Below, piece after piece: positions 1 to 5,321 of a stretch of 9,589 bases of DNA. Below the pieces are notes generated by a model. The model was not told where the DNA came from. It ran no database searches and was given only the letters and a program-made list of their open reading frames with translations. The stretch's first letter is position 1, and each line of letters opens with the position of its first letter. Source of the stretch: Verrucomicrobiota bacterium (GTDB taxonomy: Bacteria > Verrucomicrobiota > Verrucomicrobiia > Opitutales > Opitutaceae); assembly GCA_023386835.1 (NCBI GenBank), contig JAEWIY010000183.1, forward strand, positions 1-9,589, read 5' to 3'. Position numbers and translations under genes: made by a program.

Positions 1-1
1 C

Positions 2-1654
2 GGTCGCCCCGTTCGGGTCGTCGCCTCCTCCTCCGGACAGGTCATGCTGCCGGTGCTACCGGGATCCAGCGAGGTGGAGGTGCGTTTCGACGGTAGCGAG
101 CGTTTGCACACCGCGTTCTGGGCCAGCACGGCGGGCTGGCTTGTCATGGCTGTGCTGGTACCGCTCGGTTTCCTGCTGCGACGCGTGCGGCGGAGGGTTG
201 GGCTTTTGGTTCTGCTGACGCCAACAGTGGCAGCCTGTTCGGTTCTTCTGGCGCAGGCGATCCACCGCCCGCCGGAGATCACCCGCCCCTTGAAGGCGCC
301 GGGACCGCTGCTCATGGACGTCCTGTTACCCCAAGGGCGCAGCGGGGGCGAAGAGTTGCTGCTGTCCAGCGGACGGAAGGAAGCGGGCACGTTCCTGTAT
401 CTGCGCTACGAGGACGACGCGCACCTTCGAGTGGGCATCGACAACTGGGGGCAGGCGGTGCTTTCCGAACCCGTCCCGATCGATTACCGGCAACGGCACG
501 AGATCGTCTTCAGCGCCGGTTTCATGTATCCCGACGGAGACGAGTCTCTGGAATCGCTGCCGGGTTGGCTCGCCGCGGAGTTGAAGGAGACCGTGCGCGT
601 TGAAATTGATGGGCAGGTCGTCCTCGAACAGCGGTTGAGCACCCATCCCTCGGACTGGGAAAACGTGCATTTTGGACGTTCGCTCATTGGCGGCTCGTAC
701 GCGCACTCGCCGTTCACGGGCACACTGAACCGCCTGCAGCGCCTGCCTCTGCCGGCCGCAGCTGCCTCGACCGACATCGACCATCTCACCTTGCGTTGGC
801 CCGAGGGACGCGCCGGGTTCACCGAACCCCTCCTCACGGTGCAGCGGTCCCCCGCTCCCGAACTGCTGTCGGTCTCGTACCTGCCGCGGGACCGGCTGCA
901 ATTGACGTATCACCGCCATAACGCGGAGCCGATCCACTCAGAAGTCCTGCCATTTCAACCAGGTGAGGAACAGCGGCTGTCGTGGGCCCGTCGCAACGAC
1001 GAGTGGCAACTTAGCCTCGACGGGCAAAACGTGCTCGTTGTGCCCAACTGGTCCGACGCGCCCACGCTGCCCATGCTCTTTTGGGGTGGGCTCAATCAAA
1101 GCACACAGAACGCGGTGACGACCCGGTTCACCGGACCCGAACTTTCCTTCCCACCTGCCCACGACGAAACACCGCGGCCCGGACCCGTCGTCCTTTTGCT
1201 GTCGTTCCCGGGTGATCGCACCGGGCAAGCCGAGCCCCTCCTCATCACCGGGCGGGCCGGAGCGGCTGACGCCCTGTACGTCACCTACCTCGAGGGCGGT
1301 CAGCTCCAGCTGGGGGTCGATCACTGGGGCGTGGGCACAACGCTTTCGTCGCCGATCGCCTTCACCCCGGACGAACTTTATCACCTGGAGGTCCACCTCG
1401 GTTCGTTGTATCCGGGGACTGACGACACCAGCTGGGTCGAGCTCCCCGAGGCTGCCCGGCAGCACCGGAAGCAGACGATCGAGGTGCGCTTGAACGGTGA
1501 AGTGGTCTGGTCGGCGCCCCTCACGACCCACCCCGCTGAGGTGGGCGAATTGGCGGTCGGCCGGAATGACATTGGTGTCTCCAGCTGTGGACCCGCTTTC
1601 ACCGGTCGGATTCACCGGGTCCACTTCCAAGGTCTCACGGCGGAAACACGCTGA
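2..1654 (+). CDS. C-terminal part of a membrane protein (YfhO/GT-C-like end) with three beta-rich repeat modules; 5' end outside window
   Basis: The frame is open from the left edge without a stop, so the ATG at 44 is probably internal and the gene is 5'-truncated by the window. Residue numbers here count from that ATG. The first ~25 residues, with the preceding frame, form a short beta-rich stretch (QVMLPVLPGSSEVEVRF) leading into a membrane helix. This resembles the C-terminal end of YfhO-like and other large glycosyltransferase-type membrane proteins. Transmembrane segments lie at about 25-45 and 52-72, separated by an arginine-rich loop (RRVRRRVG) that should be cytoplasmic. The remaining ~450 residues are therefore likely periplasmic. 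They hold three repeats at about 87-235, 246-368 and 380-530, with hallmarks such as EPLL, GVDHWG and FTGRI. The same module ends the 954-residue membrane protein encoded at 5322-8186. Enzymatic function cannot be assigned from this fragment; the YfhO-like reading is from pattern memory. Confidence 0.8.
   Translation, partial: GRPVRVVASSSGQVMLPVLPGSSEVEVRFDGSERLHTAFWASTAGWLVMAVLVPLGFLLRRVRRRVGLLVLLTPTVAACSVLLAQAIHRPPEITRPLKAPGPLLMDVLLPQGRSGGEELLLSSGRKEAGTFLYLRYEDDAHLRVGIDNWGQAVLSEPVPIDYRQRHEIVFSAGFMYPDGDESLESLPGWLAAELKETVRVEIDGQVVLEQRLSTHPSDWENVHFGRSLIGGSYAHSPFTGTLNRLQRLPLPAAAASTDIDHLTLRWPEGRAGFTEPLLTVQRSPAPELLSVSYLPRDRLQLTYHRHNAEPIHSEVLPFQPGEEQRLSWARRNDEWQLSLDGQNVLVVPNWSDAPTLPMLFWGGLNQSTQNAVTTRFTGPELSFPPAHDETPRPGPVVLLLSFPGDRTGQAEPLLITGRAGAADALYVTYLEGGQLQLGVDHWGVGTTLSSPIAFTPDELYHLEVHLGSLYPGTDDTSWVELPEAARQHRKQTIEVRLNGEVVWSAPLTTHPAEVGELAVGRNDIGVSSCGPAFTGRIHRVHFQGLTAETR
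302..1633 (+). repeat. Three tandem protein repeat modules (array A: A1, A2, A3)
   Basis: Modules lie at about 302-748 (A1), 779-1147 (A2) and 1181-1633 (A3). Each starts with a hydrophobic beta strand and a P-x-G-x-x-G-x-x-E-[PL]-L-L segment. This is followed by a [LV]-x-[VY]-x-Y-L-type strand, L-x-[VL]-x-x-D-x-W-G-like residues, an [IL]-D/N-G turn, and a final F-T-G-x-[IL] segment. A3 is the most typical (GVDHWG, VRLNGE, FTGRIHRV). A1 keeps IDNWG. A2 is shorter and has lost the DxWG residues (YHRHN at that place) but keeps EGRAGFTEPLL and RFTG. The similarity is clear at protein level and drifted at DNA level, so the duplications are old. The fold is inferred as a beta sandwich of the concanavalin/LamG sort; no family name is claimed. 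Confidence 0.8.
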
Positions 1655-1697
1655 ATTACCGTCGCCAACCGCGTCGCCGCCTACCTAGGATCGAGGC

Positions 1698-2195
1698 ATG
1701 TTCAAGTGGTTGTTGATCATCGGCGGGGTCGTGATCGTCGGTGCTTTCGTGCTGCACCAGCGCAACGCGGTGAAGGTGACGTACGTCAACGGCCTTCCAC
1801 TCTACAACCAGCTGCCCAACCAGGAGTACATCTTCCAGCGGGACTGCTACATCTTCAAGCTGGAGGAGCGTGACACATCGTATCCGCTCGTCGGCACGCA
1901 CGAATCCGTGCCGCAATTGCCCGCGGAGGTGACCCCTACCCTGGTCGGGCAGACCATCAACGGCGTGCGCATCCTGGACCTCGCACGCATCGGCGATCGG
2001 TTCCGCATCATCTCCGTCCGGCGCGAGGAGAGCCGCAAAGAGACCTTCGTCACCTTCGAGATCCTGTTCGTGGACGAAGCCGAGCGGAAGTATCCCCGGC
2101 TCGACGCGTATTACCTGCTGGAACATCCGCCTGCTGGTGCGGAAAAAGCCCCCACGATCCGCGAGACCTTCGCGGTCCGTCGGATCAAAGCCTGA
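1698..2195 (+). CDS. Small membrane-anchored protein of unknown function (165 aa)
   Basis: I do not recognise the family. Residues 4-19 form one hydrophobic helix (LLIIGGVVIVGAFVLH) right at the N-terminus without an obvious signal peptidase or lipobox site, so it is probably an N-terminal anchor with a soluble domain of about 140 residues. That domain is rich in alternating hydrophobic/charged strands (e.g. RFRIISVRREE, ETFVTFEILFVDE), suggesting a mostly beta structure, and has a single cysteine near residue 50. The ATG is supported by purine-rich sites AGGA (1687-1690, 7 nt away) and GAGG (1693-1696, very close). It starts 43 bp after the preceding gene on the same strand, so co-transcription with that gene is possible. 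Its 3' end faces the minus-strand operon end only 6 bp away. Alternative: a conserved lineage-specific protein unrelated to the glycan genes. Confidence 0.7.
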   Translation: MFKWLLIIGGVVIVGAFVLHQRNAVKVTYVNGLPLYNQLPNQEYIFQRDCYIFKLEERDTSYPLVGTHESVPQLPAEVTPTLVGQTINGVRILDLARIGDRFRIISVRREESRKETFVTFEILFVDEAERKYPRLDAYYLLEHPPAGAEKAPTIRETFAVRRIKA

Positions 2196-2201
2196 AGCAC
2201 G

Positions 2202-3176
2202 TCAACGGGCCGACGCACCCGTGCGGCTCCCGCCGACCAGCCGCAGGAATTCATCGTAGTCGCGGATGTAATCAGCCGCCGAATACGAGTGGGAGGCCAG
2301 CACCAGCAGCACCCCGTCGCCCGAATACTTGTATTGCGTCGCCCACGTCATCGGCGGCAGGTACAAACCAAGATTGGTCCGGTTGAGGACAAACTCCTCG
2401 CGGTTCGCGCCATCGTCCGCCACCACCCGACACGATCCGGAGACGCAGATCAGAAACTGCGCACACTCCCGGTGCGCATGCTCGCCGCGAATCTCGCGGT
2501 TGCGCACATTGAACACAAAGAAGTGACGCTTCGGCACGAAGGGCACGTCACGAGGGTACTCCGCGACCGTGAGGTCACCCCGCAGATCCTGGATCAGCGG
2601 AAATTCGTGCAATTCCACCCCGCGCACCCGCGTGGTGGTCACCCGGTGCTGCTCCACCGCGCCCGTCGGGGCAGCGACCTCAACTGCCGCGTCGGTCGTC
2701 GGCCGCGTCGTGACGTAGCCGGTGATCTGCGCGGGATTGCCGACGACGATGGCGTTCGGCGGCACAGAGCGGGTGACAACTGCGCCCGCGCCGACCATGG
2801 CGGCGCGACCGATGCGCACGCCCGGCAGGATGGTCGCATTGGCGCCGATCGAACACTGCGGCTCGAGCACCGTGGCAGGGTGTTCCTCCAGATGCTGCCG
2901 GCTGCGTGGAAACGGATCGTTGGTGAACGTGGCGTTCGGTCCGATGAACACATCATCGCCGACCTGCACGCCCTTCCAAAGCTGCACGCCGCACTTGATC
3001 GTGACGCGGTCGCCGACCACGGCGCCGTCTTCGATGAAGACGTGATCGCAGATGTTGCAGTCGGCCCCGACGCGCGCGCCCGGCAGCAGGTGGGCAAACG
3101 CCCAAACGCGGGTACCGCGACCCACGATCGCGCCCGACTCCACCAATGCCCGCTCGTGCACAAAAGGTTCGTTCAT
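2202..3176 (-). CDS. Bifunctional sugar N-acetyltransferase / dTDP-4-keto-6-deoxyhexose 3,4-ketoisomerase (FdtD/WxcM-like)
   Basis: Two enzyme domains are fused. Residues ~1-155 are a left-handed beta-helix acyltransferase: imperfect hexapeptide repeats (GAIVGRGTRVW, GAVVGDRVTIK, GVRIGRAAMVGAGAVV) plus FTNDPFPRS at 84-92, the loop typical of WlbB/WbpD-type sugar N-acetyltransferases. A low-complexity linker (~156-185) leads to residues ~186-315, a cupin of the FdtA/QdtA/WxcM family. There DLRGDLTVAEY, the histidine pair in RGEHAHREC (H233, H235) and the C-terminal YSAADYIRDYDEF are diagnostic. By family knowledge the cupin isomerises dTDP-4-keto-6-deoxyglucose to a 3-keto sugar, and the other domain acetylates the 3-amino sugar made by the aminotransferase. 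The two steps flank the transamination. Gluco or galacto product (QdtA or FdtA type) cannot be told by eye. Cytosolic. The start overlaps the preceding stop (ATGA) without a clear Shine-Dalgarno, so coupled translation is likely. Confidence 0.9.
   Translation of the reverse strand: MNEPFVHERALVESGAIVGRGTRVWAFAHLLPGARVGADCNICDHVFIEDGAVVGDRVTIKCGVQLWKGVQVGDDVFIGPNATFTNDPFPRSRQHLEEHPATVLEPQCSIGANATILPGVRIGRAAMVGAGAVVTRSVPPNAIVVGNPAQITGYVTTRPTTDAAVEVAAPTGAVEQHRVTTTRVRGVELHEFPLIQDLRGDLTVAEYPRDVPFVPKRHFFVFNVRNREIRGEHAHRECAQFLICVSGSCRVVADDGANREEFVLNRTNLGLYLPPMTWATQYKYSGDGVLLVLASHSYSAADYIRDYDEFLRLVGGSRTGASAR
3173..3176 (-). promoter_or_regulatory. ATGA stop/start overlap (glycosyltransferase to acetyltransferase/ketoisomerase)
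   Basis: On the minus strand the TGA of the glycosyltransferase and the ATG of the bifunctional enzyme share four bases. Upstream bases are pyrimidine-rich (CCTCCTGTTTCCTC), opposite to a Shine-Dalgarno, so initiation probably depends on ribosomes terminating on the upstream gene. Confidence 0.7.
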
Positions 3177-4135
3177 GAGGAAACAGGAGGGCGGCCCGAG
3201 CCCGTGTAGATCCGATCGACCACGTACATCGGACGACCGCGCGTCTCATCCAGGATGCGCCACAGGTATTCGCCCAGCACACCGAGCATGATCATCTGCA
3301 CTCCCGAGGTGAGTGCGATGAGCACCACCGTCGTCGAGAAGCCTGGCACCGGCGTGCCATAGATCAGCTTCGCCGCCACCTGAAAACCCGCGTACAGCAC
3401 CGCCAGGAACGACGTCAGCAGTCCCACCACCGACAGGAAACGAATCGGCACGTACGAGAACGCGATGAAGGAATCGACAAACAGCTTGAGCTTCTTCTGC
3501 AGCGTCCAGCGCGACTTCCCGAGCCGGCGTTTGCGCCGGGTGTAAGGAATCAACGCCGGCGAGAACCCAAGCCAGAAGATCAACGTCATGATGTGCGTGT
3601 TCTTCTCGGCCATCCGGTTGATCTCCTCCACGAGCTGGCGATCGATGAGGCAGAAGTCGAAGCCGCCCTTCGGATAATCCGGCACTGCAAACCGTCGCAG
3701 CAACCGGTAGTACGTATTGGCGAACCAGCGCTGGCCGGCCGTTTCCTCCCGATCCTGCCGGACGGCCAGCACCGCTTTCACGCCTTCGCGCCACCGCCCC
3801 ACCATCTCGACGAAGAGATCGTGCGGGTCCTGCAGGTCCGCCGAGATCATGCCGACACAATCGCCCCGCGCGACTTTTAGTCCCGCCTGGATTGCCGCCA
3901 TCGAACCAAAGTTGCGCGTCAGCTTCACGACGCGGATCGTCTCGGGATGCTGTTGTTGAAACTGCAACAGCACCTCGAGCGAGCGGTCGCGCGACCCGTC
4001 GTCAACGAAGACGAGTTCGAGCGCCATCGGCTGAATCTGGTCGGCAAGGCTGAGCAGCGCCGGAACCGTTTCCGGCAGGTTCAGTTCGTTGAAATAAACC
4101 GGAACGACGATCGAGAGCAGCTTGGCGTCGCTCAT
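3173..4135 (-). CDS. GT2 family glycosyltransferase, polyprenyl-phosphate sugar transferase type (DPM1/GtrB/ArnC-like)
   Basis: The N-terminal ~210 residues are a GT-A domain: LSIVVPVYFNE at 7-17, FVDDGS at 43-48, NFGSMAAIQAGL at 75-86, and the metal/sugar-binding SADLQDP at 98-104 (D100, D103). The basic stretch RRKRRLGKSRW (200-210) is typical of this subfamily just before the membrane part. Two hydrophobic segments follow at about 230-255 and 265-292, then a short tail ending YVVDRIYTG, the standard architecture and length (~320 aa) of polyprenyl-phosphate mannose/glucose synthase-like enzymes. Expected role: transfer of a sugar from a nucleotide donor to undecaprenyl (polyprenyl) phosphate at the cytoplasmic face of the inner membrane. 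Its place between the aminotransferase and the acetyltransferase/ketoisomerase suggests, but does not prove, that the donor is their 3-acetamido-dideoxy sugar. It overlaps both neighbours by 4 bp. Confidence 0.88.
   Translation of the reverse strand: MSDAKLLSIVVPVYFNELNLPETVPALLSLADQIQPMALELVFVDDGSRDRSLEVLLQFQQQHPETIRVVKLTRNFGSMAAIQAGLKVARGDCVGMISADLQDPHDLFVEMVGRWREGVKAVLAVRQDREETAGQRWFANTYYRLLRRFAVPDYPKGGFDFCLIDRQLVEEINRMAEKNTHIMTLIFWLGFSPALIPYTRRKRRLGKSRWTLQKKLKLFVDSFIAFSYVPIRFLSVVGLLTSFLAVLYAGFQVAAKLIYGTPVPGFSTTVVLIALTSGVQMIMLGVLGEYLWRILDETRGRPMYVVDRIYTGSGRPPVSS
4132..4135 (-). promoter_or_regulatory. ATGA stop/start overlap (aminotransferase to glycosyltransferase)
   Basis: The aminotransferase TGA and the glycosyltransferase ATG share four bases on the minus strand. 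The bases before the ATG (GGGCCGCCTGAA) carry no good Shine-Dalgarno, again pointing to translational coupling within one transcript. Confidence 0.7.
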
Positions 4136-5247
4136 TTCAGGCGGCCCGAGTTGTAGGCGCCTTGCACGGCGCGTATGACCACGGAGACCTCGTCATCGGT
4201 CATCTCGGGGAAACATGGAAGGGTCAGCACCGTGCCACAAGCCTTCTCCGTCTCGGGCAAAAACCAGGTGGTGCCGAGCCGGGGTGCGACGGCCGGTTGC
4301 TGATGATCCGGAATGGGAAAATGCACATCCGTTCCGACACCCTGCTCTGCCAACGCCGCCCGAAGCCGGTCGCGGTCCGAGGTTCGCATCACGTAGAGAT
4401 GCCCGACATAACCTTCGCCATCGATTCGCGGGCAGTGCAAAGGCAGCGCCGCAAACGCTTCGTTGTAGCGCCGGGCGATCGTGCGGCGGCGGGCATTCCA
4501 CCGGTCAAGGTGCGGCAACTTGCGACGTAGGATCGCCGCCTGCATCTCATCGAGCCGCGAATTCCGACCACCCGGAAGGGTCGCGTGATAACGTTTCTCC
4601 CAACCGTACTGGCGCAGGTAGCGCAGGCGCTCCGCCACCTTGGAATCCCGAGCCACGCACGCGCCTCCGTCACCGAGGGCGCCCAGGTTTTTCGTCGGAT
4701 AAAAGCTGAAGCAGCCCACGTCTCCCCACGTTCCAAGCGCGCTCCCCTGCACGCGGGCGCCGTGACATTCCGCGCAGTCCTCGATCAGTGCCACTCCGGC
4801 CTCCCGACAGATTTGAGACAACGCCTCCACCGCTCCGGCGCCACCGTAGAGGTGCGTGAGAATCACTGCCTTTACACCTGGTCGCAGCGCTGCCTGCACT
4901 GCCGCCGGATCGAGCGACCAGCGGTCAGCATTGATTTCCACATAGTGCGGCTGCGCGCCAACCGCCAGGATCGCAACGGTCGCATACATGCCGGCGTTGG
5001 CGGCGGCGATGACCTCGTCTCCAGCCGCGACACCCACGGCCCGCAAAGCGAGTTCCAGCGCATCCGTGCCGTTGCCCACGGTCAGGCAATGATCCGCGCC
5101 CAGGTAGGCCGCAAATTCCTGCTCGAAGGCCTTCACCTGCTGCCCGAGCACGTACCAGCCGCTCTCCACCACCTCCCGGCACGCCTCGGCCAGCTCGGCT
5201 GAGAGCGACGCGTTGTGACGTTTCAGGTCTTGGATCGGGAGCGGCAT
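4132..5247 (-). CDS. DegT/DnrJ/EryC1/StrS family PLP-dependent sugar aminotransferase, probable 3-aminotransferase (FdtB/QdtB role)
   Basis: The full-length family pattern is present. Numbering counts from the ATG at 5247 (371 aa): SGWYVLGQQVKAFEQEFAAY near 29-48, GNGTDALELALRA near 58-70, NAGMYAT near 84-90, IEDCAECHGA at 155-164, and the PLP lysine in FYPTKNLGALGDGG (K186). RNSRLDEMQAAIL near 228-240 is the usual substrate/dimer region. By family knowledge it moves an amino group, usually from glutamate, onto a keto sugar nucleotide. A neighbouring 3,4-ketoisomerase makes C3 the likely position. One oddity is that the common EDCAQ motif reads EDCAE here (E160). I prefer the ATG at 5247 over an in-frame TTG six codons upstream: the ATG has GGTGGG 7 nt before it and the family normally starts near IQDLKRHNASL. 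It is 74 bp downstream of the large membrane-protein gene. Cytosolic. Confidence 0.9.
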   Translation of the reverse strand: MPLPIQDLKRHNASLSAELAEACREVVESGWYVLGQQVKAFEQEFAAYLGADHCLTVGNGTDALELALRAVGVAAGDEVIAAANAGMYATVAILAVGAQPHYVEINADRWSLDPAAVQAALRPGVKAVILTHLYGGAGAVEALSQICREAGVALIEDCAECHGARVQGSALGTWGDVGCFSFYPTKNLGALGDGGACVARDSKVAERLRYLRQYGWEKRYHATLPGGRNSRLDEMQAAILRRKLPHLDRWNARRRTIARRYNEAFAALPLHCPRIDGEGYVGHLYVMRTSDRDRLRAALAEQGVGTDVHFPIPDHQQPAVAPRLGTTWFLPETEKACGTVLTLPCFPEMTDDEVSVVIRAVQGAYNSGRLK

Positions 5248-5254
5248 GGCGCAA

Positions 5255-5260
5255 CCCACC
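5255..5260 (-). promoter_or_regulatory. Ribosome binding site deciding the aminotransferase start
   Basis: GGTGGG on the minus strand ends 7 nt before the ATG at 5247. It lies inside the short extension that would result from the upstream TTG at 5265, which argues that the ATG is the real start. Confidence 0.5.
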
Positions 5261-5321
5261 GGCAAACGTAAGTGCCCGCCCCCGTCAAACGTGAAGGTGG
5301 GCCGTCAGTTGAACATCGTCC

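Noticed and set aside
938..1630. Open frame of 230 codons on the minus strand
   Set aside because: It is antisense to the repeat-bearing membrane protein, gives a low-complexity Arg/Gly/Pro-rich product without motifs, and is explained by high GC content.
2197..2224. Possible hairpin terminator between the convergent genes (GCACG...CGTGC enclosing ACGGG...CCCGT)
   Set aside because: Stems are only 5 bp with sizeable loops, there is no T-tract on either side, and most of it lies inside the 3' end of the minus-strand gene.
2289..3209. Open frame of 306 codons on the plus strand
   Set aside because: It is antisense to the acetyltransferase/ketoisomerase, whose motifs are unmistakable; the product is His/Arg/Ala-rich without recognisable domains.
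5248..5265. TTG start giving the aminotransferase six extra residues
   Set aside because: The ATG at 5247 has GGTGGG at good spacing and fits the family's usual N-terminus; the TTG would place that site inside the coding region.
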